This document shows, one piece after another, positions 1-9,900 of a stretch of 21,426 nt of DNA. The position numbers were made by a program, and so were the translations under genes. Origin of the DNA: Hymenopellis radicata (lineage: Eukaryota; Basidiomycota; Agaricomycetes; Agaricales; Physalacriaceae); NCBI GenBank assembly GCA_015501595.1, contig JADNRX010000817.1:1-21426 (forward strand), read 5' to 3'. A model generated the notes under the pieces. The model had not been told where the DNA came from. It did no database searches and saw only the letters and a list, made by a program, of their open reading frames with translations. Position 1 is the first letter of the stretch. Each line of letters starts with the position of its first letter.

Positions 1-116
1 GGCGGTTGTCCGCCATGATTGTCTGCGCCTCTACCGTTCTTTCCGCGCCTGGACATCTCAAATTTCCGCAAGGAAGTGCCTTCCAGGAATCACACTGCTT
101 CTTTTGTTTTCCCGTA

Positions 117-476
117 TCAGGTTTCGGTGCGCTCTCCTTTTATCGTAATCACAGGTCTGTATGGAACCATGGCCAGGCAATTAATGCAGCACCAAGCGTG
201 GCGCACTTTAAGGGTCTCATGCCACTTCGATTGAAATGGCACTTCTCCAGTTGAAAGCGCATTTATATATGTCTTCTTAGGCCATCTACACTCTCGGACA
301 ATCCTCAAGGTAGCGTATCCATGTGGATACAACCGAATCGTCCCGTTTGGTCGAACAAAGAGTGTTGGTTCATGCTCAGGTCTATAAAGTTCCTTGCCCG
401 TGTAGTCAAGACTGCCCCGCCCATCTTCCAACAACTTCCATTGACCTCTATTCTCCTTTTCGATTGTTTGTTCTTT
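117..476 (-). CDS. possible coding fragment, function unknown
   Basis: This is an open minus-strand frame of about 119 codons. It begins just after a TAA at 477-479 and has no in-frame ATG near its beginning, so it is an exon or a relic rather than a complete gene. The first 60 or so residues (Glu/Lys/Arg-rich, then ..GRGSLDYTGKELYRPEHEP..) have a protein-like composition. A donor-like GT near 277 could start an intron, so the rest of the frame may not be coding. It lies head-to-head with the gene starting at 558, about 80 bp away. I recognise no domain. Confidence 0.25.
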   Translation of the reverse strand, partial: KEQTIEKENRGQWKLLEDGRGSLDYTGKELYRPEHEPTLFVRPNGTIRLYPHGYATLRIVRECRWPKKTYINALSTGEVPFQSKWHETLKVRHAWCCINCLAMVPYRPVITIKGERTET

Positions 477-810
477 TTATCAGTGAATTCTTGGCTACCA
501 CAGTGTACCATGTCATTGTTGTCTTATTCGACTTCTACAGATCATCGCGGCTGCAAAATGGGAAACGGCGTATTCGACCAACTCTATGAGTGGAACAAAC
601 AGGACCAGCTATTGGCCAACTTACGCAACAAACCACCCGTCGAAGACGCTTCTCATATTGCTTCATTTGATGGAAACAAAGACGTGCGCCATTGGTTCCT
701 AATTACGGCGCACAACAATCACTGACAGCCGCTTTGTCCAGGATACGCCAGTGTCGAAGGATACCTCCTTTCAGAGGCGTTCTACTGCCCCTGTTCAGGA
801 CATGAACATA

Positions 811-1043
811 CTGTAGACTTTAATTCAATTCGTCGGTCACGGGTCACAGGTGACCCGAAATCGACGAAAAGTCACAGCTGTCACAGCAAAAATTCGCGAA
901 AAAGTCCTCGGCGGGGCCCCGCCAGCCTCCCGCCGCAGCTCCGCCGCGGCGGCAATTACCATATATGGTAAGTCGACGAAACCAAAATTTCGTCAGTGAG
1001 GTCACAGGTCACATGGACCGACGAATTGATCGAAAGTCTACAG
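811..1043. mobile_element. TA-flanked MITE 1 (CTGTA family)
   Basis: This 233-bp element is bounded by TA at 809-810 and 1044-1045. Its ends are inverted repeats of about 28 bp, CTGTAGACTTT..CAATTCGTCGGTC, with three mismatches clustered in the middle. Inside each end is a GGTCACAGGT-type motif, and the centre contains a GC-rich palindrome GGCGGGGCCCCGCC. It has no coding capacity. The TA duplication suggests a Tc1/mariner-like mobiliser (inference). It sits in intron 2 of the surrounding gene; without it that intron would be 49 bp. The reconstructed target AACATATGTT is a perfect palindrome centred on TA. Confidence 0.8.
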
Positions 1044-1971
1044 TATGTTAAATGTTGATCAGTCAATGCTTTGTCGCCTTATCGTCGCGTTCAGACTCAG
1101 CTCCACTCTGATGATATCACTCATCCTCTTGAGAGTACTTATGCGAAGTCAGTTTCCACTACCCAGCCTCGCGCGACTCTCCCAGCTTTCATTAACGGTG
1201 AGTTTATGGCGATTACTAGGCGACTGAGCTTTATTTCACACGATTTCTAGACATCACACTCACTGCGAACAAGCCGACAACGCCTGACGTATTTGGCGAT
1301 CTCGCCGCGTCAGAGCATGTGAGCCTCTTCGACTTGCTAAACACACTACCCATCGCAGGCGTCCCTTATCCTCTCATGATCAGTGGTCGACCTCATCGGA
1401 ACACATTTGTACGCCTGCGATTGCCTCACGGAATTCCCGACAACCACTAACAATGGCTTCGTTTAGACTACCACACTCGTCAAGAAGACGCTGGCCGCCT
1501 ACCTTAAGGTAGAGACCTCAACGAGTCAGATCCGGGTCTGACTCGCGATCCGTGAGGCGAGTACTCGAGGCCAAGAGCCTCGATCCGCGATCCGTGTTTG
1601 ACTCGACCCGCGTTGACTCGCGAGTCAAAACGAGTCGAGTACTCGCGAGGTTTGCGAGTACTCGCGCACGATCCGGGTTATCAACGGATCGCGCGGATCA
1701 GCCCCCTCAAATTCACCCAAAGTCATTCATGCCTGGTGAGCATCCCCGGGCAATGGCACGGGGACACTCAGCCGTGCATGAGTACGGACTGAGGGTGGTA
1801 GTGGGGGGTGATGGAGTGATGAAGGGAGTGATGGTGGTGGTGGTGATGGTGTATGGTGGTGGTGGGATGGGAGTTGATGAAGAAAAAAAAAAACTCACCC
1901 AACACTGTTCTTGCCTCGGCTCGCCATCCCGCCGCCGCCACCATCGCCGCGTCATCTTGACATTGGTGTTG

Positions 1972-2003
1972 TCAACGACGCGTTGTTGTGAACGCGTCGT
2001 TGA
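1972..2003. repeat. 13-bp inverted repeat inside hAT-A1
   Basis: TCAACGACGCGTT at 1972-1984 is followed by a 6-nt spacer and its exact complement at 1991-2003. In hAT-A2 the equivalent arms start near 17476 with a longer loop and a single arm mismatch, so the fold is largely kept between copies. Confidence 0.8.
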
Positions 2004-2094
2004 TCTCCTCATCCGTGTCGGTGGCGGGCAGCATCGTCGTAATGCCGGCATCCGGCGTCCGTCGTCCAGTCGTCGTTGTCGTTGTCGTCTTCCT

Positions 2095-2121
2095 CTGCTG
2101 CTGTCGCAAAGACAGCAGCAG
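2095..2121. repeat. CTG/CAG hairpin with GCAAA loop in hAT-A1
   Basis: Arms CTGCTGCTGTC (2095-2105) and GACAGCAGCAG (2111-2121) are perfectly complementary around the loop GCAAA. The same hairpin in hAT-A2 carries the reverse-complemented loop TTTGC while its flanks are in the same orientation. Confidence 0.85.
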
Positions 2122-3948
2122 CGGGCCCGGCACAGAGCCGAGACCCAGATCCACCACCTGGTATGCAGCCAAGGTGGCATCAAACACCCCAAAGGCCGCC
2201 TGACAATCGTCAGAGCGGCAGAGGCGACAATCGTCGCACTCTGGGTGGTGGTAGTGGTGGTGTGAAGCAGGAGAAACGACCCGATCGTGTGCTGACGCGG
2301 CCTCTCGGCGTTTGCCGGATCGTGAGAATTTGTAAGAAATTCACCCGAACGTCTCGTTTGGGCGACGCACGGGCCCATTCAACTTGTAAAAAATTTGTAA
2401 ATTTAGTTAAAATACATATCTACATTATTGCGAGTCAGACCGAGTACTCGCGACGAGTACTCGTGCCTCCAAGGCCGTACTCGCGATCCTTATATGATCC
2501 GACTCGTTATTGATCCGCGGATCAAACGAGTCGAGTAGCCGAGACCCCCGGCCGGATCGAGTACCCGAGTATCCGCGTGTCCCGCAAACTCGTTGAGGTC
2601 TCTACCTTAAGGAAAATCCTATAGTTCCACCTGCGAACAAAGAGGTGTGTTCGCTATTACCATACCTCAATGTCCTCTCGCTCATTCTACCACGGAGGGC
2701 TCAGTTACCCCAGGACCCTCGCACGCCGAATACGGAAGCGACACCCATCCTAGGAATGTTGCCAGTACAGGCTCCGATGGCCGTAGACCGACCTCGCATT
2801 ACTCTACCGCTACCACAGAGGGCTCCACGTGTACCCATCCGTCCGAAGCGAAAATTGAAGGAGGAAGAAACAAGCGATGGGTCACAGCGCATCGTCAAGT
2901 CCAAGGTTCGTCATATCTAGTACTTTGTTCCATCCAAACATACCCACTTAATTCCAGCACGTCCATGCGTTTCAAATCCTGCAGAACGACAACCTCGCCA
3001 GGTTCATCATGTCCCTCCCCGACCCGCCGGTCCTCTGCGCAGGACAACAGCTTCTCGTTCGTGAAAAATTCACAGGGTTAACAAGATTTTTGTGTTCTCA
3101 TTTCGATTCCTGGTGTTGAGCCGCCAGTAATTCCTGGTTTCGTCCGGGTAAATGGGCAGGACGCTGTGAACAAGCTGAAATGGCTCAAGTATCTTTTGAC
3201 TATGAATCAGTTTAAGCTTTCTGCGACGACGAAGAAGACGGACGACAGGACTCAAGGTTCAAGAAACGTTTCGGCTCTCAAAGTCGAGACGTCTCCTCCC
3301 AGAGTCAACGCGACTGCCCCAGTTGCTGGTGTTTCAGTCAGTAAGGCGAGTGTCACTAGCACTCCGAATCCCGCTGCACCCATGCAGACCCATCCCAGGA
3401 AAGCCACTCCTTTCAGAGAAGCTTCCTTCGATTCGGAATGGGGGAACGCGCCTTTCGACGAGAGCCCTTTCGTCTTCAAGACTCGGAGTCTATGAAAGTT
3501 TCCGCTTCAGACATAGTTTCTTAGCAAGCTGCATCATCAAGTGGGTGACATGGACACATAAGTATACGATGCCTGTAGGTAGGTAGAACGGCACATAGTC
3601 CATGGCTCAGTCATCACCATGTTTTCCAGTGTACTCATTTTTATCTTTCAATGTCATCGTTGTGCCACAGCGATGAGGGGGGATCAAGGCTCTAAACCAA
3701 GAGAGATAATGTATTCTTACCACGTCAGGCTCATCAAGCCGGCCTTCCGATCTCGTGATCGTTGAAAACCTCGGTGTCTTCCTGCTTCCATCCCTCACTA
3801 GGCTCGAACCAGTCCCATTCGAAACACTTGATGACAGTTGATGTCATCAGCTCGTCGATTCGGGCTGGCTCGAGTCTAATCCCTCACACTCGTCGACGCT
3901 CATTTCTATCGCGCGTTTTTTCAACGATTCAGTAGTATCCATGGAAGC

Positions 3949-5590
3949 AGGCCCCGGGAAACTCCCCTAGGACTCCAGCGATTTTGGCGGATTTGAGAGC
4001 CCAAAAATCGCGATTTTGGCGGCGAAAATCCGCGGATTTGAGGCGAAAATGGTCAAAAGCCCGGCGGATTTCGCGGATTTGAGAAGATCAGCAGGGGTTC
4101 ACACCAAATTTTGGCACCATGCCATGCTCGAATTCCGCCAGATATTACTCTCGAGTTGCACGTAACGCACTGTTCGGCTGGCCTACGGACGTGAGTGAGC
4201 TTCGGAGAGGCACAGAGCGAAATTTCACCCGAAGAAGTCACGAAACGTGATTTGGAAGCGTGACATATGGGCACGTGGCGTGACTTGCTCGGCGATTTTT
4301 TGGCGAATTTGAGGCCCAAATCGTCCAAAAGTGCGCGGATTTGAGGGCGATATTCGAAGGTCGCGCCGCCGGAGTCCTAGTGGATAGTGAGTAGCACGGG
4401 TGTCCTGAGGGTATTTCGTTTGGGACCCCTACCCGTACCCTCCACTTACCCGGTCCCGCAGTGCGGGTGCGGGTTACCCGCCATAAAGGCCTCGGGTTGG
4501 GCTCAGAACGACGCACCAGTCCAACACATCCCACTATTCGCTCTTCGTGCCCGCCGCCGACCCCCCGAGCAATTGCGCGGGGGACAACGACGTGCACGAT
4601 ACGCATTGGGAGGGCCCCGGCTACTTGCAAGAGCAAGAACCGCGGCTCAACCAAGTGCATCAAGGTAGGGGTGGTGGTGAGGATATCGCGGTGGTGAGGC
4701 GATGGCGCACGAGGAGACGATGGACCGGAGGCAGGCGATGACAGGCTGCATAATGGAAGTGAGAAAAGAAAAGAAAAGTTGGAGGAAATACGCACATTTG
4801 AGGCTGGACGCGTCTACGACGCCTTCCAGCCCGTAATCCTACTTGTTACTGCGTAAATCAAGCAGATATTGGGCGCATTTAGCGCCGTCCACACTATCAA
4901 GTCATTGTTGAATTGGCGCCGTTGTAGAAACGAGCGCACACGTCCAGCCGCACCTAAGGACCGGAGGCAGGAGCCAGTCCGGCTGCTCCCGGCCCACACG
5001 CGCCCTCCAACAGCGTTGCAGCCTCGTCCTGAGGGCTTACGCGTCCCAGATCCTCATAGAAATGGTGTCGTCGCGAAGACGAACACCAGAATGCACCCCG
5101 GAACGTATCCAAGGGCGCAGAGGTCAGCACAGAGCCAAACCGTACAAAAAAAAAGAGAAGCAGAATAAAGAAAATAACTCAGACAAGCCCCAGAGAAAGT
5201 TCCGGGGCCGACGAGCACGACACGAAGGTCGTGCTCTGGTAGTAAGAGGGAAAGAACAGAGATCGGAGGAGATCGATCGTTATCCGGCAACTGCCGGGAC
5301 GGTCGGCGATCTCGGCGATCTCAAAAATTCTTGGGCAACGTCGTTTTTGGGCGACGATGGGCTCGTTTCAGCTCAAATAGAATATAATAATTTACATAAA
5401 ATCATATACTATTGATTATCTTATGCCGTGTGGTCCAACTGGACCACGGCACGGGTAACAAAGGGTGATGCGGGTCACCGCGGGTGCTCAGACTGAGACC
5501 CCTACCCGGACCCTGACCTACCCGCATCCGTGACCCGGACCGAGTCGCCTGACCCGGGCTATTCACTACTAGTGGAGTTTCCCGGGGCCT
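3949..5590. mobile_element. small MITE (about 450 bp without the nested hAT-B)
   Basis: The outer ends are AGGCCCCGGGAAACTCC at 3949-3965 and its exact complement at 5574-5590, flanked by 8-bp duplications ATGGAAGC at 3941-3948 and 5591-5598. Once the inner insertion is removed the inverted repeat extends to about 33 bp (..CTAGGACTCC.GCG) with two mismatches. The interior is non-coding and carries repeats of GGCGGATTTGAG and AAAATCGC in both orientations. The 8-bp TSD suggests hAT mobilisation, although the first bases do not fit the hAT consensus well. It sits 6 bp from the ATG at 3942 of the downstream half of the broken minus-strand gene. Confidence 0.85.
4385..5568. mobile_element. non-autonomous hAT-type element, family B (hAT-B), nested in the MITE
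   Basis: This 1184-bp element has 17-bp terminal inverted repeats (TAGTGAGTAGCACGGGT left; complement of the right end TAGTGAATAGCCCGGGT; two differences) and 8-bp TSDs CTAGTGGA at 4377-4384 and 5569-5576. The subterminal repeats are TACCCG/CGGGTA: at least three in the first 110 bp and three in the last 130 bp. The interior aligns by eye with hAT-C over much of its length (for example the CCTGAGGGCTTACGCG block near 5030 and CGATCGTTATCCGGCAA near 5275) and shares the core palindrome near 4565 with families A and C. It encodes no transposase. Confidence 0.88.
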
Positions 5591-5983
5591 ATGGAAGCGC
5601 ACTGCTCTGAGGAACTCAGATAATCCAAGACCTCGTTCATTGGCCGACTTCTTTCTGTTATCAACTTCTTGGGCGTCGAAAACGATCTGTACTAGTACCT
5701 CAGGCTCCTCCCCGAAACCGATGATTCTACCATGTTCCTCCTCGCCGCCTTCTCTGTACGGAGCGGCGCTGCGGTTCTCATTGAAGTCGAGCACGAAGGT
5801 GCACATCACTTCTGTTTGGACGAGTTCTTACTTGTCATGAGGCATGATCCTTACTACAGCATCTCGAAGGTTGACAAGGACGCGAGATGTCTTTGAGAAC
5901 ATGGAACCGCGTGCGTAACTTACTCGGATAGCATCTAATTCGAGTCCGGCTGAATTGTATCTCTACAAGCTCAATTTAAGTTA

Positions 5984-6228
5984 CTGTAGTGTTACGACCC
6001 CATGTTCATGGGGCGTTACGCGTTATGATCGTGAACTAACAAACTGTTAGTTCATTCAGGGTTCAATTACCATAAAAGGAGCGGCAGTGTCAGCCGCCGG
6101 AGCAGAAATTCCCTTTTTGGGTCTCCCGATGCGCAAATTTTGGAGTGTTACACGTTATGGGGCATGATTTAGTTCAGTTCACGACCCCGTGTTACACGTT
6201 ACGTGAACATGGGGTCGTAACACTACAG
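5984..6228. mobile_element. TA-flanked MITE 2 (CTGTA family)
   Basis: This 245-bp element lies between TA at 5982-5983 and 6229-6230. Its perfect terminal inverted repeats begin CTGTAGTGTTACGACCCC and run for about 25 bp. It contains an internal GAACTAAC..GTTAGTTC hairpin near 6030 and a partial internal copy of its right end near 6140. It has no coding capacity. The position is about 80 bp upstream of the ATG at 5902 of the broken minus-strand gene. Confidence 0.82.
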
Positions 6229-6263
6229 TATTCGAGACGTACTACGTGTTGTCTCAGTAAACA

Positions 6264-6477
6264 TGTAACCCGTAGGTACACTGTCGAGGTCCGGAAGGCC
6301 CGAAATAACACGATAAAGCAATATGATTGAGTCCAAATGGGACCTCGGGGACCCGTAGAGTGTAAGAACGGATAGAAACAAAGCCAGTAGTCGTAGTAAA
6401 AGAGTAAGGAAAGATCGCGTGTACGCGATCAACATAAGGTCCGTGCGCATATACCATATCGGGAACTCCCCGTTACA
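6264..6477 (-). repeat. 3' LTR of the gypsy element
   Basis: This 214-bp LTR starts TGTAAC and ends GTTACA. It differs from the other LTR at 6285 (C here, T at 16392) and 6424 (C here, T at 16531). It includes an 8-bp inverted repeat GATCGCGT..ACGCGATC at 6413-6430, which is imperfect in the other copy. Confidence 0.95.
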
Positions 6478-6488
6478 CCCTCCCCCTC
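6478..6488 (-). other. polypurine tract
   Basis: On the element's strand the sequence abutting the 3' LTR is GAGGGGGAGGG, the expected plus-strand primer for reverse transcription. Confidence 0.85.
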
Positions 6489-6510
6489 AAGACCAAATCA
6501 ACGATGAAGG

Positions 6511-6810
6511 TCTTGACTCCAAGCACGGTACCTGACTCGACGGGCGACGATTCGACAGGCGCATTGCCTGACGCGCCTTCCGAATCGGAGGATATAGTTC
6601 CGGCGTCTGCCATCACCACACCTGTCCACCCTCGGTCTTCGCCTGTCGTGCCCTGTAGTTGGTTTCTTGACCCAAGCACGTTTTTCGACTTGGCGGACGA
6701 CGGTTCGACGGGCGCATTTCCTGACGCACCTCCCGAACCGGAGGATGTAGCTCCGGTGTCTGCCATCACCACATCCCGTCCAACCTCTGTCTTTGCTTGT
6801 CGTGCATCGG
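6511..6810 (-). repeat. two diverged tandem units of about 154 bp in the 3' region of the gypsy element
   Basis: The unit starting TCTTGACTCCAAGCACG (6511) recurs from 6665 with scattered substitutions. Both units stay open on both strands. The minus frame 6766-6473 (98 codons from ATG, Gly/Ser-rich, ending inside the LTR) and the plus frame 6504-6884 (126 codons, Pro/Glu/Asp-rich) each contain the repeat twice. Either could be an accessory frame; low-complexity composition is the simpler explanation. Confidence 0.7.
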
Positions 6811-6916
6811 CTGTCTACATGCTCTTGCACCACAGCACGCGTACTGGGGACCTTTTTACTCTGAGCCTACATGTGGTCATTTGAATTCGGCCACAGCGAC
6901 ACCTGGATGATGATAT

Positions 6917-9900
6917 TCATCCTGATTTACGCGCTTGCGGACGTTTTGGAGGCGCTTTTGGCTTCGAACGCTTGGGCTTCGGTAAGTCCTCGCATTTGGT
7001 AACACCCTTCAATTTGAGGTACTCATCGAGCGCCTGCAGATCCTCGACATTCCCTAGCGGCTCGAACGTCTCGTCGCCCGACGTCCATCGGACTTGGAAC
7101 CAGATCTTCGTCCGACGCCACTCGTGGTCCGCGATAGCCTCAACAAAGAACTCTGCATCAGGCGGCGCGCCGAAGTCATATGGTTCAGGCGCGCTACGAT
7201 CCGGGAAAAGTAGTGCATCTGACTCCTCATATGGGCGGAGCAGGCTAACGTGGAACCTGTTGTGCAGGCGTCGTTTCACCAACGTCTCAGGCAGTTCCAG
7301 CGTATACGTCGAGGTCGCCGGGAATGCCTCTTCCACTGTATATGGCCCGATAAACTTAGGTAGTAGTTTTCGAGCTCTGCCTTTCGGAAAATTAATGTTC
7401 TGAGTCGACAGGTAAACTTTCGACCCAGGTCTGATTTCAGGCTCATCGCGACGCTTCTTGTTCGCTTTGTGAGTCTGGAACACGCGCGCCGCGATAATAG
7501 CCTCATGTGCATCATATAGATTCTGCATGGCCTGTACCCCGAACGTGCGAATTCCTGGCTGAATGTCAGGGAATTCGGCGACCTCTCGAATCATCGATGG
7601 GACATAGCCATACACCAATTCGAAAGGTGCGAATCCTGTTGTTTCATTGATACTCGCATTTAATGCAAACTCAACTAACGGAATCTTTACCAGCCAGTCC
7701 TTCTGATCAGCGCGAATCGCTGCTCGGAAAATCTGGGCAATGGAACGATTAGCGCGTTCTGTTATGCCATCCGTCTGTGGATGGAACGAGGTTGACATCA
7801 ACAGCTTGGCGCCCAACAATCGATGAAGCTGCCGCCACCATGTCGACGTGAATTTGGAGTCGCGATCCGACACGATGGACTCTGGAAGGCCGTGCAGTCG
7901 CACAATCTCCCGCAAGTAGATCAATGACAGATCCGTCGCTGTGTTTGTGGTACGTACGGGTATTAGATGCACCTGTGATGTTAATCGACAGATGATCACC
8001 CATAGGTAATTATATCCTTGCACCTCCGGGAATGGACCAATAAAGTCCATCGCTATGGAACGCCATTTTCCCGTTGGGACGGGGAGTGGGTGTAGCTTTC
8101 CCGCTGGTGCGCGATAATTCCCCTTTACTGTATGGCATGTCTGACATGTCTTACAGAACTTGTCAGCCATTGCCGAGATCTTCGGCCACCAATACCAGCG
8201 TCTAACATAATCGGAGGTGCGTTGAGCTCCGAAATGTCCTACGGTTTGGTGCGCTGTCTCTAATATTGCTCCTCGTAGTGAGCGTTGACCTGCAGGCGAC
8301 TTCGGAATACACAAGACACGTTCGCCGCCTAGGTTATTCGTGAAAATCAGACCCTCAGTCACTGAAAACCGTGGGTGATCATCAGGCTTCTTAACGATTT
8401 TACTGAATAATGGATCTTCAGAGTACCATCGCCGAATATCAGCAAGGAACTCATCATCCGTTTCCAGTGTCATTGGCATCACCTTATCCTTAGCCCGTGA
8501 TTCGAACACAGTCGGGTTATCAGTCGGCAATTCGTGCGGTACTTCCGGTTCAGGTTCCCGCGCTGCCTCCATCTCCGCTGCTTCAACGTCACGCGGCTCA
8601 AGGCGCTCCGCAAGTTTTCGCGCCTCAGTCTGTCGACGAGTCTGCATGGCCCGCAGATGCTCGTGGACTTCCTGCAGTCGACCACTCGGTAAATCTTCGC
8701 CGAGTCTATCTAGACGAATATCTGCATTGGCATAGTCTTCGGGAGGCTGTACTTCATCAGGTTCGTCTGTTTCGTAGTATCGCGAGAGCGCGTCAGCAAC
8801 CTTATTGTTGACGCCTTTCACATAGTTGATGTCGAAGTCAAAACGCGCCAAGTATTCCATCCAACGCATCTGCCGACTTGACAGCCGACGCTGCGTCTTG
8901 AAGAACTCAAGCGCCTTATGGTCAGTTACGACGTGGATACGATAACCTATTAGCTTATCTTCCCACTTCAGGAGTGCCTCAAGAATAGCGAGCGTCTCCT
9001 GCTCGAACACGGCATAATGCTTCTGCGAGTTCGAGAACTTCCTTGACATAAACCCCGCTGGCCGACATGTCTGCCAAGTAGGTCCTTGTCCATACATCCC
9101 ACCCACACCTCGAATTGACGCGTCACAGATTACCCATATAGGCTCATCTAGGTCTGGTCGAATTGGGCGTAGTATGGGAGTCGAGCAACACAACTGTTTG
9201 ATACGTTCAAAACACATATCGTGTATAGGCCGCCAATAGAACGGCTGATGGTTCATAGCCATTTCTGACAACGGCGTCGTGTATGCAGTGATATCCGGCA
9301 AGAAGTGTCCCAAGTATGTGACCATACCAAGAAACTTCTGCACGTCGTTATAATTCCGCGGTAAGCGCCAGTTGCGAATCTTCGCCAGCTTGTCCGTGTC
9401 TGCGTGAAGGCCACGATCATCAATCATGTGCCCTAAGCAGTCTACTTCAGCCGCGTATAGATCTAACTTCTCTGCTTTTAGGTAGAATTCGTGCTCCCGA
9501 AGGCGCGCGAATATGAGACCTAAGTGTTTCTCGTGTTCAGCTACTGAATCACTGAATACGAAGATATCGTCTAGGTAAACGTGCATGAATATTCCGATAT
9601 AATCCTGGAACATCGTGTACATCAGCCTCTGAAACGTGGAAGGTGCGTTGCAGTCGCCCTGCTGCATCACGTTGCTCACGAACGTCCCGAATACAGTTGC
9701 AAAGACTGACTTCCAGACATCGCCAGGAATCGTCCGCACCTGCTCGTAGGCATTCGACAAATCAATCTTGCTACGTACGCGCTTGCGCGCTACGTCCAGA
9801 CGAATATGATCCTGGTCCGGGAATGGTGTCACATCCTTGTATGTGTTCTCATTCCGTTTCCGACAATCAATCGTTGTTCGCAAGCTGCCGTCTTTCTTTG

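Larger units (their letters stand above)
1510..2604. mobile_element. non-autonomous hAT-type element, family A copy 1 (hAT-A1)
   Basis: This 1095-bp element has perfect 17-bp terminal inverted repeats, TAGAGACCTCAACGAGT, and an 8-bp duplication CCTTAAGG at 1502-1509 and 2605-2612. The 8-bp TSD and TAGAG start fit the hAT superfamily. Both ends are crowded with CGAGTACTCG palindromes and GATCCG/GACTCG repeats, the usual form of subterminal transposase sites. The interior has a core palindrome near 1747, a GGT-rich tract (about 1795-1870), two hairpins (1972-2003, 2095-2121) and a TCGTTTGGGCGACG block near 2353. No transposase is encoded; open frames on both strands are products of the repetitive composition. 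It lies in a coding exon. Confidence 0.9.
558..3495 (+). pseudogene. multi-exon gene of unknown function, coding exon interrupted by hAT-A1
   Basis: My model has exons 558-683, 742-778, 1063-1197, 1251-1408, 1467-1509 joined to 2613-2905, 2958-3056 and 3121-3495, giving about 421 aa. All junctions keep phase. Introns of 49-64 bp start GTGCGC, GTTCTA, GTGAGT, GTACGC or GTTCGT; two have clear CTGAC/CTAAC branch sites (721-726, 1446-1451). The ATG at 558 has an AAAATGG context, but the frame is open upstream to 321. The product has no recognised domain; it is rich in Pro/Thr/Ser, with a basic RPKRKLKEEE stretch just before exon 6 that could be a nuclear signal. Intron 2 holds a TA-flanked MITE. 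Exon 5 is split by a hAT element; read through it, the frame stops within about 35 nt. Removing the element plus one TSD copy restores the frame exactly, so the break is recent or the allele polymorphic. The last intron may instead run 3061-3127. Confidence 0.55.
3607..5902 (-). pseudogene. broken minus-strand gene of unknown function, split by nested transposons
   Basis: The upstream part runs from ATG at 5902 to 5599. It reads about 100 hydrophilic, Glu-rich residues in a single frame with one TAA at 5828-5830 (codon 25). Translation could instead begin at ATG 5806. It is then cut by the transposon nest at 3949-5590. The downstream part, 3942 to about 3721 or 3607, has an open frame starting MDTTES, a likely 63-bp intron (3889-3827, GTGTGA..AAG), and then a Ser/Arg-rich frame open to 3607. 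A GTAAGA donor-like site at 3720 may end the exon. When the nest is removed, the two parts abut with a stop shortly after the junction in the upstream frame, so either an intron spans the site or the gene is dead. Whether both parts belong to one gene is my inference. No domain recognised. Confidence 0.4.

Noticed and set aside
1552..2378. Long open frames on both strands inside hAT-A1 (237 and 221 codons), and similar ones in hAT-A2
   Set aside because: Translation is low-complexity (poly-Val, poly-Arg, poly-Thr) from GGT/CGT-rich repeats. Both strands are open at once and no transposase motif is present.
3795..3830. tRNA-like T-arm (TGGTTCGAGCC) on the minus strand
   Set aside because: No acceptor, D or anticodon arms can be placed around it, and it lies in a frame that reads as coding.
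4461..4741. Overlapping open frames on both strands in hAT-B
   Set aside because: Arg/Pro-rich shadows of GC-rich repeat sequence; no motif, and the region aligns with non-coding parts of hAT-C.
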